A stretch of 64,000 bases of DNA, taken from Karalla daura. Lineage: Eukaryota; Chordata; Actinopteri; Chaetodontiformes; Leiognathidae. Made by a program: the position numbers and the translations under genes. This document shows positions 1-12,085 of the stretch, one piece after another. The notes below the pieces were generated by a model. That model ran no database searches and had not been told where the DNA came from. It was given only the letters and a program-made list of their open reading frames with translations. The stretch covers positions 18,169,519-18,233,518 of the forward strand of contig CM055206.1 in the NCBI GenBank assembly GCA_029224185.1. Reading direction: 5' to 3'. Every line of letters starts with the position of its first letter. The first letter of the stretch is position 1.

Positions 1-641
1 AGATCGAGGGCCCGAGACGTGACTCCTTCATGAGAACAAAACGATTGGATGCAGTCTAAGTCTTTGTTCAGGATGCCACATGGAGGAGTCATCTAAATGC
101 TAACAGTGTTGACTGGGACACACCACTGCACACACACACACACACACACACGTACACATCACTCACTGCACATCATAGCAAACACACATACATTCAATAC
201 CTCAGAGCTTCTGATCAGCTGCTTATTGTTTGTTTGCTTTAATGAGTGAAGCTCATTTTTAATGTGACACACATACTGTATGCACTCATACACACACACC
301 CACACACACACACAGACTGAGAGGCGGCTGGGTAACTAGCTGCTCTACTCTGGCCCAGCTCTGTCTGGATGCTGTGGTCGGGGCTGCTGTGTCATCTGTG
401 GCTGTGATGGTCGCTGGAGCGAGGACGGAGCGGAGCTGGAAGCATCACGTCGGAGCGTCGAGTGACTTTTATCCAGATGTTTCACGCTGTGAGAGCCGCA
501 GAGCTCAGCCAGGCAGAGTGGGTCACCAGCTCGTGTTTGCATCAACACGATCAGCTGATGGATCAAAGCACCGTAGTAGGGACAGTAGAGAATGGGACCT
601 GCAGGAGTTACATCCACCGATAGTGAATAAATGACTGTGAT

Positions 642-647
642 TTTATT
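642..647 (-). terminator. candidate poly(A) signal of a minus-strand gene
   Basis: AATAAA reads on the minus strand about 90 bases past the stop codon of the exon ending at 738. The spacing suits a short 3' UTR. The motif is short and could be chance. Confidence 0.4.
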
Positions 648-737
648 CCTTTATGAAAGACATCTTGTTTACTTGATCTTCTACCAGACTCACATGTTTT
701 CTAACTCTAAATGCACTATTTTTCCATTCACTGAGTG

Positions 738-844
738 TCAGACAACTTCCTGGAAAAGATCCTGATCTGTTGTGTTGCCATCAGACTCCACTGACAAAAG
801 CCTTAATTTCACCTCAGCATCATCATAAGCAACTTTCATCCACT
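738..844 (-). CDS. candidate terminal coding exon, unrecognised gene
   Basis: On the minus strand a strong acceptor (a long pyrimidine tract ending in CACAG) is followed by 2 bases completing a split codon, then 34 codons and a TGA stop. The peptide starts WMKVAYDDAEVKLRLL and ends DQDLFQEVV; it is mixed in composition and not repetitive. The preceding exon would have to end in phase 1. AATAAA lies about 90 bases past the stop. I do not recognise the family. The acidic EEPETEEEPE frame that runs in from higher coordinates comes from the minisatellite and is probably intron. No upstream partner exon was found in the window, so this remains a candidate. Confidence 0.4.
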
Positions 845-898
845 CTGTGTGAGAAGAGAGTAGGAGAAATGGGAGTGAAAGGTAGGTCTTTATGTCTC

Positions 899-1072
899 CT
901 GGTTCCTCCTCAGGCTCTGGTTTCTCCTCAGGTTCTTCCTCAGTCTCTGGTTCCTCCTCAGGTTCTTCCTCAGTCTCTGGTTCCTCCTCAGGTTCTTCCT
1001 CGGTCTCTGGTTCCTCCACTGGTTCTTCCTTAGGCTCTGGTTCCTCCTCAGGTTCTTCCTCAGTCTCTGGTT
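899..1072. repeat. 30-bp minisatellite, about 6 copies
   Basis: Tandem copies of a 30-base unit built on GGTTCTTCCTCAGTCTCTGG, with point differences between copies. The unit is a multiple of three, so several frames stay open (acidic EEPETEEEPE on minus, Ser/Gly on plus). It sits just upstream, on the minus strand, of the acceptor at 845. Confidence 0.85.
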
Positions 1073-1616
1073 CCCTCTGGTTCTGGCTTCATGATGGATG
1101 TGGACGCATTGCTCCACAGCTACAGCAGATCTCCAGTCACCACTTAGTGGAGGATACAGTTGATAAATGCTGAACGTAAAGTCTTGTTGCCAGATGAGTG
1201 TGAAAAGTTCCATCCATCCATTTTCTTGGCCACTTCATGTGTCCACAGTGGAAATAAGTCGTGTAAACAGGCTTTAAAATACACTCAGAGGTTTTTCTGA
1301 TGAAGCCAGTGCTCCACAGAGTCTATGTTCTCAGCAGAGAAGCAGGATCAGCTCAGCTACTCTGGGTCTGCCTCAAAGAGGAGGAGACAAGAAGGCTGAG
1401 GGAACCTCGCCCTGCTGACTTCTCACCGTTATCCGATGAGACAAACAAGTTCAACAAACCTATGTTCCCCAAAAAAGCAGCCGGGCCGCTCCAAACGATC
1501 CTGGAGCGATAACATGTCCACTGTCTGGACGGTCCGGCCTCACATCGCTCAGACTCTCAGTCGAACAGAGCTGCAAGGTGGAAGCATCGCTCCCGCATCC
1601 CCACCACTCAGTGAGT

Positions 1617-1638
1617 GTGTGAGTGAGTGAGTGAGTGT

Positions 1639-1709
<71 letters not shown>

Positions 1710-1729
1710 TGAGTGTGTGTGTTGGGAGG
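1617..1729. repeat. compound GTGA/TG/GA microsatellite
   Basis: A GTGA-rich run, then (TG)n, then (GA)n, then GTGAGTG again. Simple repeat with no coding value. Confidence 0.9.
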
Positions 1730-1854
1730 AAACATATTAAGGTCGATCGATAGAGAGGAAGAGCCTGGAGGACTGAGGATGAAGAGGAGCCGGGATCCTC
1801 TCTGACCTCTCTTCTTCTCTTCTTCTTCTCCTCTTCTCACACTCCTCATCTCGG

Positions 1855-1855
<1 letters not shown>

Positions 1856-1945
<90 letters not shown>

Positions 1946-1947
1946 TT
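1856..1947. repeat. (CT)n microsatellite
   Basis: About 90 bases of nearly pure CT, broken by a few CCT steps. It ends 12 bases before the AG at 1958-1959 and could act as the polypyrimidine tract of a plus-strand acceptor. Confidence 0.9.
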
Positions 1948-1959
1948 CTGCCCGAGCAG

Positions 1960-2007
1960 TGAAATGTCAGAGGACGGGCTGTAAAGTCGCAGTCAACAGC
2001 TCGCTGG
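1960..2007 (+). CDS. candidate 48-nt symmetric microexon
   Basis: A very long CT tract and GAGCAG acceptor precede this segment, and a GTGAGG donor follows at 2008. Read in phase 1, it carries 2 bases, 15 codons (KCQRTGCKVAVNSSL) and 1 base. It is therefore phase 1-1 and could be skipped without a frameshift. The peptide has two cysteines and one NSS glycosylation sequon, so a secreted or extracellular segment is possible. No neighbouring exon was identified and the peptide is too short to assign. The frame also stays open past the donor for 16 codons to a TGA at 2054-2056, so this could instead be a terminal exon. Confidence 0.22.
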
Positions 2008-2026
2008 GTGAGGACGCCTCGTTGTC

Positions 2027-2203
2027 ATGGAGACCGCATCACAACAACAGCTACTGACCAGGGAGGAAGCTGAGAACCTGTGCACCAAACGAGACCTGAA
2101 GTCTCGACTCGTGGCTGGGAAGATTCTGACGCACGTTGCTGATGCACATGAAGCTGCACTCATGAATCATTCAACACCCACATTAAGCACATTAAGTTAA
2201 TTG
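2027..2203 (+). CDS. 58-codon open frame of coding-like composition
   Basis: An ATG at 2027 opens a 58-residue frame ending in TAA at 2201-2203. It begins METASQQQLLTREEAENL and runs through a charged, helix-prone stretch (TKRDLKSRLVAGKIL) to a less convincing tail. It follows the candidate acceptor at 1959 and overlaps the end of the alternative reading of the 1960 exon. No good internal donor is visible. I do not recognise it. It may be a chance ORF. Confidence 0.2.
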
Positions 2204-3138
2204 GCCAAATAAAAAAAAACTCTCAGTTGTTTGTAACGAGTAAAAAACACAGGAACAATTTGAATCGCTTAACGCGATGTCTTAATTGAGTGATGTTTCC
2301 AGATAATTGAACTTGAAACGCCCCTTTAGTGAATGATTTTATCATCTTAGTCAAATTTAATCCTGAATATGACTACAACGCTGTGATGGGAACAAACAGC
2401 ACTGACAAATGTTTTTAGTGATTGTTTGAGTTGAATAAAAATGAGAATAGAAAACTGTAGATTTTACTGACACGTGACTTCATCACATAAAAACCTGAAG
2501 GTTCAAAATGTCTTTATTCATACAAGTGACAGAGAAGATGTGACTTTCAGTCCATATTTGTACTGGTGCTACTCTTGATCTTTGACTAATTTGACACTAA
2601 GATGAATTTTCACTTTGTCACTTGGTTTGATTTCTCTTTTATGTCATTTAATTTCAATTCTTTTTGATATTCTACATTGTTTCTCTATTTTAATTGTGCT
2701 GTTTGGTTTGTATAGAAGCATCTTTGTGCACCAGTAAAAACATATGAAATGTAGAATTATTATTAGCATTTATACAGTATGCTACCAAATCCCTTCATTT
2801 CTATATTTATTAGCAAAGTTTTTAGTTTAAAGCTGTTTTTTAAGGTCTATCTGTTTTGTTCTGCTCCCTCCGAAAAAGAAAAAAGCCTCAAAATCTGTGT
2901 GTCAATTAACTCAGCTCGTCTTCTTGTATCATTGGAAGGGGAAACCTCGTGGACGAGTGGGACAGGCAGACACGTAATAGACCGGAGAGACGAGTCCCAT
3001 CCTGAGGGGATTCATCTCAGCACCGCCTCTGATGGCGCTCAGATCCCTGTGGAAGAGATGAAAAATGAAAAAGTGAAATAAAATGAAATAAATGAGCTGG
3101 AATGACAGTCGGATATTGTTCAGGAATGAACACGAGTG

Positions 3139-3229
<91 letters not shown>
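3139..3229. repeat. (GT)n microsatellite
   Basis: About 90 bases of GT with a single GC interruption near 3185, 54 bases upstream of the assembly gap. Confidence 0.95.
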
Positions 3230-3231
<2 letters not shown>

Positions 3232-3283
3232 CCTCTTTTATCCTCTGTCACATTCTTTTTCATTTTATGTGTCTTTTGCTTTG

Positions 3284-3383
3284 NNNNNNNNNNNNNNNNN
3301 NNNNNNNNNNNNNNNNNNNNNNNNNNNNNNNNNNNNNNNNNNNNNNNNNNNNNNNNNNNNNNNNNNNNNNNNNNNNNNNNNNN
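3284..3383. other. assembly gap of exactly 100 N
   Basis: One hundred N characters, the usual placeholder for a scaffold join of unknown size. It lies between a (GT)n and a (CA)n array, which probably caused the break. True distance and order across it are not guaranteed. Confidence 0.99.
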
Positions 3384-3494
3384 GTTCAAAATGTGTTTAA
3401 GAGGAAGGAGTCTGATCCCAGAGAAGATGCAATAACAGAAACACAAACTAATGTAGAGAAGCTTCAAGATGCATAGTAGGAGATAAAACAGGCC

Positions 3495-3501
3495 ACACAC
3501 A

Positions 3502-3571
<70 letters not shown>
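3495..3571. repeat. (CA)n microsatellite
   Basis: Long CA array beyond the gap. Together with the GT array before the gap it forms an inverted pair of dinucleotide repeats. Confidence 0.95.
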
Positions 3572-3575
<4 letters not shown>

Positions 3576-3910
3576 ACAGCACCGAGATGAGATCAAAGTA
3601 GAGGAGTAGACCAGACATAATGGTCACAAACAGCGAAAAAACAAAGGAACAAATCTTATAAAAGATGTCGCCAGAGACGTCCGGGTTTACGTCTTTGTGT
3701 ACATCTTTGTTTCTTATGTGCGTTACGTAACGTGAAGCATATTGCTGCATCTTTCACTGTGATCAGCTCAGGGCGCTGCAGCTCAAACGCAGCCACCACA
3801 ACGACCACCGAGTCGTCACGACCGTTCTCCCGAGCGTGTTCCAGGGGTGGAGAGCGGCAGGTGAACACCAGACGCGTGTTCATCTGATGAACACTCGCTC
3901 GGATAAACCG

Positions 3911-3952
3911 TACCCCCCCCCTCACCACCCCCCCCCCCCCCCCCCATCCCCC
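3911..3952. repeat. poly-C tract
   Basis: C runs of 8 and about 18 bases separated by short TCACCA steps. The length is prone to sequencing error. Confidence 0.85.
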
Positions 3953-4420
3953 ATAAAACACCCTCCAGCATTAATGGCTTGTGATGGAAGCTGTAAATTA
4001 GAACGATGTTAAAAACGCTGGAACGCGGCAGCCATCTTGAGGTTTTGGCATTTCAATTATCCACAGCGGCCTGCGCAGGACACTCTGTCATTCTGTCGAC
4101 TTTAATGTTTTAATATTCTGTTTTAAAAGCCGCTCGCAAACACACACACACACACACACACAGGGTGTGATTTATAGTGGGAGCTATGCCTCAGTGACTA
4201 ACCAGAGTAAAATATTTATGTGGAGCCAAATGAATGACGCTCTCATACATCCTGGAGTGAGTGTGAGACGAGGGATAATTTACTGGCTGATCCATCGCAG
4301 GAGCAAGCAGCCGTCCAGCCGCCTGCGTCAGCCTGCGTCAGTCTGCTGATGTCGCCTCTAATACGTGATTATCTCCATCAGCGTGACACCTGCGTCCACG
4401 CCGTCCACGCCTCGCTCTGC

Positions 4421-4463
<43 letters not shown>

Positions 4464-5977
4464 CCTGCGTGTAGTTCTCAGACTGCCAGATGTTTTGGTT
4501 TTTCTTCTTTAGATTAAATAATGAATCCGTCTCTGTCTGGCGGCAGATCCTGCTATTCGCTGCTGCCCCCCAGAGGCTCTGCTGAATATTTCATGCCAAC
4601 ATTTTTCATATACAGAAACAAACAAGTCAACCACGTCTGGGTTGATGCATGTTTGTCTTTGCATTTTCTTCTTTTTTTGTGGAGCTGACCGTCATCTCTC
4701 ATCATAATCTCGTCCATCGTCACACCCTGGCTACAGCTCGGATGGAACCAGGGAACGGACCATGTCGTCAGCCTAGAAACTCATTGGTTGGTGACTCAAC
4801 ATCCACTCTCACTGCTGCATCACCACCCAAGCCCTCGGCCAATCAGAACGCTTGTTACATACACAGTTGTGAGAGAAAAACATGACAGTAGCGTCAATTC
4901 TCTGCAAGTCCCTTCACTGGAAATGAACTGTTACTGTGACCTGTTCACACATCTGCTAGAAGCTACCATGAACATAATGTTATAAATGCAAAAAGTTCTT
5001 AAAGTTCGTCTTTGTTTTTACCAAAAACCCGAAGCTAAACCGAAGCTAAATCGATCATCGTTCCATTTAGTGAAATTCCCAGTCATTTTGATGCCAGTCC
5101 GTGTCATCCTCTTCACCTGACTCAGGAACTGTTGTTTTGTCACTCATCCCACCCGATGACAATCAAATAATGGAGTCGGAAGTCACTACATTCCTCCCCA
5201 TTCCCATCCCAACACATCAGTCCAACCAGGATCCAAACACAAACAGCTCATCGACCGTTTCGCTCTGATTTTGATGGACTCAGATACTGTCACATCCATC
5301 TCCATGAGTTCCTTACGTATTGTCCTTCGTCCTTCAGTCTATTGGGAGTCAGAGGAGGTGGAGCTGCAGGAGGAGTAAACACGATGCGTCTCTGGAAGCC
5401 CCGCCAACCATACATCAGTCTTAAGAACAAATGAGCGTCAGGTCTGGCCCCGAAACTCCAGTTTAACTAGATTTGACCGTAATTAGCTCCTCGCCATCAC
5501 TTCTCTCCACCCCCAGATGTGGCAAGAAAAACGCTGCTCAACCAGAGGAGTTCCTGCTGCTGCCTGGAGCAGGTTTCAGGTGCTCTGTCGATAAATAAAT
5601 AATAAAGGATGATGAAGAGAGGTATTTTTTAAAGGGGCGTTTAAGTTTAAGTAACTTAAAAGGCACATACACATATCTCAGATTTAAGGACACAGCAGCT
5701 TGAATTGTCTTCAGTTGTAGATGTTTTTTTTATAACATGCTGAATGTAATTTAAATGTTTATTCATGTGGACCATTTCACAAAATTGTCTTTAAACCACA
5801 CCAAAAATAGGAAGAAGTGGAAAGGCACAAATAAAAGAATATTCAAATACATTATTTTATTATAATTGTCCAGAATAAATCCCAAAACTTTGCTTATATC
5901 CAAATAATTCAGCATCTGTAACTGTAGACTATGAGGAAAATGTGTTACTGTAAAGGACCTGCTCCAAGACAACACAA

Positions 5978-5979
<2 letters not shown>

Positions 5980-6030
<51 letters not shown>
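5980..6030. repeat. (TG)n microsatellite
   Basis: About 25 uninterrupted TG units. Confidence 0.95.
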
Positions 6031-6034
<4 letters not shown>

Positions 6035-6135
6035 CTCTGGTCTCCTCCCACCATCTAAACCCTCCAGTGATGCTCTGAGCACAGAACACAGTGGACGTAG
6101 AGCTTCACCGTCCACTCCGTCCTTCCACTGCGGCC

Positions 6136-6205
<70 letters not shown>

Positions 6206-6206
6206 G
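6136..6206. repeat. (TTG)n trinucleotide repeat, about 23 copies
   Basis: An uninterrupted TTG array. The poly-Leu frame it opens has no coding context on either side. Confidence 0.95.
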
Positions 6207-6299
6207 CTGGTCAGAGGTTTAACTGATGTGCACTCAGCAAAAATCTTTCAGCTGTTTCATGACGACTGTGATGGAAAGACTTAGAGGCAGCAGGAGCCC

Positions 6300-6302
<3 letters not shown>

Positions 6303-6342
<40 letters not shown>

Positions 6343-6357
6343 CACACGCACACACAC
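6303..6357. repeat. (CA)n microsatellite
   Basis: CA array with two CG interruptions. Confidence 0.95.
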
Positions 6358-6539
6358 TCTAGTTTTCACTCCATTGCTTCCTGTACAGTGGATATAAATC
6401 AAGTGCCATGAGTCCATTGATGTGAGGGGAAATAGATGGGCCATTTGTTGACAAAACTCATTTTCCCACTTCCAGGTAATAAAGTACACTGTGCTGTGTT
6501 TTTCTGCCTGTAGCTGGAGGTTTGCCACCTCATCCTCCA

Positions 6540-6655
6540 CCTCCCTCCACCCTCCCCTCCCTCCATCCCTCCCTCCATCCCTCCATCCTTCCCTCCCTCC
6601 CTCCCTCCATCCCTCCATCCCTCCATCCTTCCCTCCCTCTCCTTTCCTTCCTTCC
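6540..6655. repeat. CTCC/ATCC pyrimidine-rich tandem repeat
   Basis: Imperfect 4-mer repeats of CCCT, CCAT and CCTT on the plus strand. The minus strand is all purine apart from the regular ATGG steps. Confidence 0.9.
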
Positions 6656-6718
6656 TGTGTCACTCGTTTGTCTTGACAAATGGGTGTGTTTGGGAGCAGA
6701 CGGTCACAGTGATTGGAC

Positions 6719-6721
<3 letters not shown>

Positions 6722-6769
<48 letters not shown>
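6722..6769. repeat. (CA)n microsatellite
   Basis: About 24 CA units. Confidence 0.95.
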
Positions 6770-6773
<4 letters not shown>

Positions 6774-7086
6774 CAGGATTACATTGGGTCTGGCCTTGTC
6801 TGCTGGAAGCACCTGCTGTAGCTCATGAACAGGTGCATGCTGCTAATAAACTGGAGCTGCTTTTATTTTGCCTCTCTCTCTATCACCCCACTCCTCTTAC
6901 TACTACTGGGCTGTTTGTTTGTTTGTTTGTTTTTTACTTCCAACTCTATATTTATCAACAGTTTTTCAAGCGGACACGTCAACATGCATGAACGCTTGCA
7001 GATGCAGAGATGGTAAGTGATGAGCCAGAAACATGCAACACACACGTGTCTGCTGCCTGGACCTCCTCTCCATCCTCACACACGTG

Positions 7087-7270
7087 TCCAGGCCTGGTCC
7101 TGGTCCTGGTCCTGGTCCTGGTCCTGGTCCTGGTCCTGCTTCAGGCCTGGTCTTGGTCCAGGCCTGGTCCTGGTCCAGGCCTGGTCCTGGTCCTGGTCCA
7201 GGTCCAGGCCTGGTCCTGGTCCAGGCCTGGTCCTGGTCCTGGTACAGGCCTGGTCCTGGTCCAGGCCTGG
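7087..7270. repeat. CTGGTC minisatellite with nested CCAGGC units
   Basis: About 180 bases of hexamer CTGGTC mixed with longer units in which CAGGCCTGGTC recurs at irregular spacing. Because the unit is a multiple of three, open frames occur on both strands (Gly-Pro-Gly-Leu and Gln-Asp patterns). These are repeat translations, not collagen. Confidence 0.9.
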
Positions 7271-7978
7271 AGGATGGAGCAGACGACCCACTGATCAGTC
7301 GGTCACAGCGCATGGATCAACGCTGCCATGAAGAGTCTCTGGGGAGGGAGGAAGCTGTCGGATGTCTCTCTTCCTCCTCGAACCTAACTGCTAAGAAGCT
7401 CCGTGGCACCAATCCAGTCTGAACGCAACCAGACACAGTGGATCTTGGCACCGATTTGGACTGAAGGGGAGAGAAATGAAAGCATAGAGTATAAGATTAA
7501 GTAGCAGCATCAGGGCCAGAGGCTGAAACAGGTGAAAAAACTTTAAGTTAGTTTGTTAAAATCTAAATCTATCCTAAGCATCCTCACTGGAGTTGGAGCA
7601 AAAGTCCCAGTCAAGTTTGACAATAGAAATACTTTTACAAAATGGAGAAAAGAGTTGTATATATATGTGTAAATATGAGGGAAGCCATTAAAAACCAAGT
7701 TGACAGTATTATAAATATATATAAAAATATATGTACATACAAATCAAGAAAGATCAATAGTAGCTAAATTGAAAAACATTCTCAAGTAGATTGAAATTTG
7801 CAATGAATTACAATCCATTACAATTACAGTACAATCTGGTCCAAAACACAGAGACCTTCCTCCTTTACTCCTACTGTGACAGTCACTAGAGGTCTCCGTC
7901 TAACAGTAAACACTGCAGGCTGCTCAGACCAACATGAACAAATGTTTATTTTGCTTTTTTTCTCACAAAATGTCTGTT

Positions 7979-8027
7979 TCTCCTCCTCCTCCTCCTCCTC
8001 CTCCTCCTCCTCCTCCTCCTCCTCCTC
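7979..8027. repeat. (CCT)n trinucleotide repeat
   Basis: About 16 uninterrupted CCT units. Confidence 0.95.
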
Positions 8028-10215
8028 TCACACCATGTCTACAAAATCAAAGGCAAAACATTCCATTCACAAACCTGTTTCTGGCAAACATCTCATTACT
8101 TGTAGTTTATTATTGTTTTTTGACCTCCTCCACAGTCGGCTCGAGGAGGAGAAGAAGAAGGAGAACGGATTGAAATGAAATTCAGTGTTTTTCTGGGTGT
8201 GCTGCAGGAGCTGGAACATCGCATTGTGAAAGTCTCTCCACACGCCCACACGCCCCGGAACCCAACGCAAAACCAGCAAATAAATGTGATGTCTGAGAGC
8301 AGATATTTGTCACATGCCGTGTTTCACATTTCGTTGCTCTACAGTTGGTTACCTGCACGGAGTGATTTTATGCAAGCGCAGACTCAGGGAAAATGTAATA
8401 AATGTGATGTGGTGTTTGGCTCCTCTCAAGTGACACTTTCACTTGTATTGTTAAATGCTTCCACGCGCAGGCAATTTCACTCACACACACACACACACAG
8501 GCTGAAGATGTGTGGATATATGCACCGATGTGAACTCAACACACACTGGCTGTTGAAATGCACACACACAGGTAGAGTGTGTGAGCTGTAAAACTGGTTA
8601 TGGTGTTGTAAATACTTCTGTGCCAGGTGGAAGCAGAGCGACTAGGAATGCTTTCTCGAAGCGGAATTACTCAATAACTTGACTGCAGTCAAGCTGATAT
8701 ACACACTTTGGACAGGCTTAGTCACATTTACGTTTACCACATATATACAGACAGTTTCAGGGGGTATGGGATCTACTTGTATAAGTAATACACAGTGTTT
8801 GTAGGTACTGTAACGTAGCACAAGCATTCACATTTCTTGGGCTGTTTCCAATCTTATTCTGTGTGAATTTGAGTCTTTTGTGTCTTCTCTTGGCTGAAGC
8901 TGCAGCTAATCAGCAGCCAAGCCATTGATGCTACATGCTACATTAGCATGATAACACTCCTTTGGCCTCGATAACATCTACTCTGTCTGTGTTAGCTATC
9001 GTATACTGTATATGTTATGTATGTTAGTTATCTTGTATTGAATTTGTTTATCACCAGCAACTCCCACAGTTATTATGTTAGCTTTGTTCTGGCTAACTGC
9101 TAGCTAGCTGGCTGCTTGCTAGCTGGCTGCTTGCTAGCAGTGCTAGCTCGTCAATAGACTGTTTTACTATGGCTCAGTTCAGGGTTTGCACATTCACACC
9201 ACATCCTGTACCTGGACAGGCAAAAACTGATTATATGAAGACCTTATTCCTAAATTAGACAGGCACCCATCAAAAAAAAGGTAAATAAATACAAATTTGA
9301 CTTTTTGACTGACACATCATCTGGTAGAATGTGAACTGTGGGTAAGGAACTACTGAAACTCAGTACATGCAAGTAAAAGTACAAATAATGCAAATAAGCC
9401 AGCAGTTTGCGTGTTTTTTAGATTTTCTCCAGGTTGCAGTCCAAAAGATCTGAAGCAGCACCGAGACATTTCTAAATCCAATGGAAGCATCGAATAAAAC
9501 AATGGAAAATGTTTTAGACGTCCATCATCCTCAGATGGAGTCTAGCAGGACACGATTTAATGGAAATCATGTGATGTCGCTGGAATAGACTTCACAAGAA
9601 TTATGGTTCACGCACAAAACAATATTTAATGGAAATACCTGCAAGTTGAAGTCGTTGTGTGTGTGTGTGTGTGTCCCTGCAACACCGCAGGCTTCAGGGT
9701 TAATATTCATTTGTATTTTTGGGATTCCAAAGGTAAAATGATGATCGATTGATCTGCACTGATTCCAGGTTCCAGCAGAAGCAATAAGCATCTTAAAACG
9801 AGGATAACAACACGTGTGTGTTGATTTGAGTGACTTCCTGCCTGGCACGCTGTTCACTGCCAGTCCTATTAGATGACATTTGCAAAGCAAGCGAAACAAA
9901 ACCGCAAATAAATCACTTCCCTAATCTCTGTGGCCACTGGCGGCTTCTCTGAGAAGGAGCCAGTTCTAGCAGAACAGACACATGGTGTGACAAACGTACA
10001 GTGAGGAGAGCCACAGCGTCTGCTCCTGGACGACTCCTGCAGGGAGGCCAGCAACACATGCCTGGCTCGGCCTCCTCAACTTTCACATCCCCTCTGAACT
10101 CGCCGTGAACTTCCCTCCTGCTTCTTCTTTTTTTTCCGTCACCTCTTTGCGGCCTGGCTGGCGCTAAAGCATTTTTCTTACTGCAAGTATTGATCTTTCT
10201 GTGCCTGGTGCAGCC

Positions 10216-10335
10216 ATGAATAAATCAGAAGAAAGTGACAGAGAAGCTGCTGTATCTGGCAGCCAGGGAGGGACCGAGGAGGAGGAGGAGGAGGAGGAAG
10301 AGGAGGAGGACATCGTTGACTTTCCACTGGCCTGA
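10216..10335 (+). CDS. 39-codon acidic short ORF
   Basis: An ATG in a fair initiation context (CAGCCATGA) opens 39 codons ending in TGA. The peptide is MNKSEESDREAAVSG followed by a run of glutamates from a (GAG)n repeat and the tail DIVDFPLA. It could be a microprotein or one end of an acidic exon, but the glutamate run is simply the repeat, and nothing else supports it. Confidence 0.15.
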   Translation: MNKSEESDREAAVSGSQGGTEEEEEEEEEEEDIVDFPLA

Positions 10336-10780
10336 AAACACCTGGAAACCATCACAGCTGCAGCGCTGGCCTACTTGGACGGAACAATGACAGAAAAACA
10401 CAGATTTTTATTTCAGAAGCTTAGAGCTCGTATGCAGATTTATGCACCAAACTGTCTCTGAGAAAGAAAACAAGACCTGGAGGTTCCTGATGATAAACTA
10501 GAGCTGGGACAAATGCTTTATTTATGTAACCTGACAGTTCTTTTCTCTACTTATGGACTGGTTCTGTGTCTTTAAATGCCTTATTTTGTAGCTCAGTGAT
10601 ATTCAATTTGCTGTTTTATAGAACTAAAGACACCATAAAACCTTCAAATCTAATGAGCTGATATGAGAAGATTTAGACTTAGTTTATGAGTTAAAATATA
10701 AATATCATTTAACTCTCAGATCCACTACTTATTAGGTTTTTAGACAATTTATCTTGTTTTAAGAGAAAAATCCTATTCAC

Positions 10781-10835
10781 AGAATAGAATATGCCTTCAA
10801 TTGTCCCACAATGGGGAAATTTCAAGACTATAATC
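10781..10835. repeat. fragment of a dispersed fish repeat
   Basis: The stretch with CAATTGTCCCACAATGGGGA resembles the 3' tail of short dispersed elements I associate with teleost genomes. The family is not named because only about 50 bases are recognisable. Confidence 0.35.
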
Positions 10836-12020
10836 TTATTTCTAGATTAAACAGTATTATTCTGGTGAAATCATCTTGCATGGACAGATCACTTCACTTG
10901 TGTTCCTTTTTCCTCAGATTTAGTGTTTTTATCTTGTTTTTACACACTGCTTTGTAACATAGTTCTCAACTATGCTTTAAGTCACTTATTAATCAAGTTG
11001 TCATTTCATCTCAGGGTCAGTGTTAAAGCTTCTGCATCTGCTCGTTTATATGTTGTAAATCCAAGTAAACTGCTGCATATAACACGCAGGCAGAGGCTTC
11101 TTGCAGAGTTGTTTTCCCTGCTGTTCCATGTTTGCACCTGCACCAGCACACACACCTGTGTCTGCCAGGCATCTCCAAGGCTGCACAGCTCCATCACTGT
11201 CTGCTTCACTCCTGCCTGAAGGTCACATCCAGCCGGGCTGGCTCGTCACGCGTCCCGCCTCACGCAGCTCGTGTGACTGGATCGTAGTCTTCACCCTGCG
11301 CTCACAGCGTTCAGGACGCAGGTTACAGCCAGGTGTAAACCGCACCGTAGAGAACATAAAGCTAAAGCCAGCTGTGATATATCCGACCGTAATGTGCCTC
11401 CAACCAGCCAGGGCGTCTTTGTGCATTAATACTTCCCACAAAGTCATTTCTGCTTAGTCAACCTTTAACACCTCCAGCAGCAGATTCATCAAAGATTCTT
11501 AGAGGAAACGTTTCATAAAAGAGTTTTCCTCAGGCTGCACAGCCACTTCTGATAGATGATAGAGTCCGGCCGCTTCATTTTTAACATCTTTCACACATGC
11601 ATGCAAGTTTATTTGTTTAACTTTACGACCCAGTGATAATCTGAAAAGAAAAGAAACAAACAAAACTAATTATATAACTGAATAAAACTGAATCAAAACC
11701 GTTAAAAGAATCCAAGTCAATGACAAAGTGTGAGCTGAAACAGTTGTTAGATGTAATAGAAGGTTGATCATCTGCTCGTCTGGAGCTCAGGGTCGTGCAG
11801 CACACCCGGGACGTGTTTTGGCCCAAACTGAATCTGCATTTTTGTACTTTTCAGCGTCAGAGTTTTAGTTTGTGTGTGTGTCCAGGGCCAGCGGTGCGTT
11901 CCATCAGCCCCTCGCTCCGTCGCTGGAGGTGGATTTACGTTAGTGCTGAGTAAGCTGCCCACAGCCACGCCCCGGCAAATCAAATGTCACAGCATCTCCT
12001 TGGGCATTAATCACACTCCG

Positions 12021-12048
12021 ACACACACACACGCATACACACACACAC

Positions 12049-12083
<35 letters not shown>
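12021..12083. repeat. (CA)n microsatellite
   Basis: CA array with several CG and TA interruptions. Confidence 0.95.

Positions 12084-12085
<2 letters not shown>

Noticed and set aside
890..1213. 107-residue minus-strand frame with Arg/Asn/Leu repeats
   Set aside because: It is the 30-bp minisatellite read in another frame. The non-repeat start has no splice or family support.
7010..7422. Gly-Pro-rich frames resembling collagen, as a possible collagen exon
   Set aside because: The pattern comes from the CTGGTC minisatellite, lacks strict Gly-X-Y phasing and splice sites, and lies upstream of the SCARA5 promoter.
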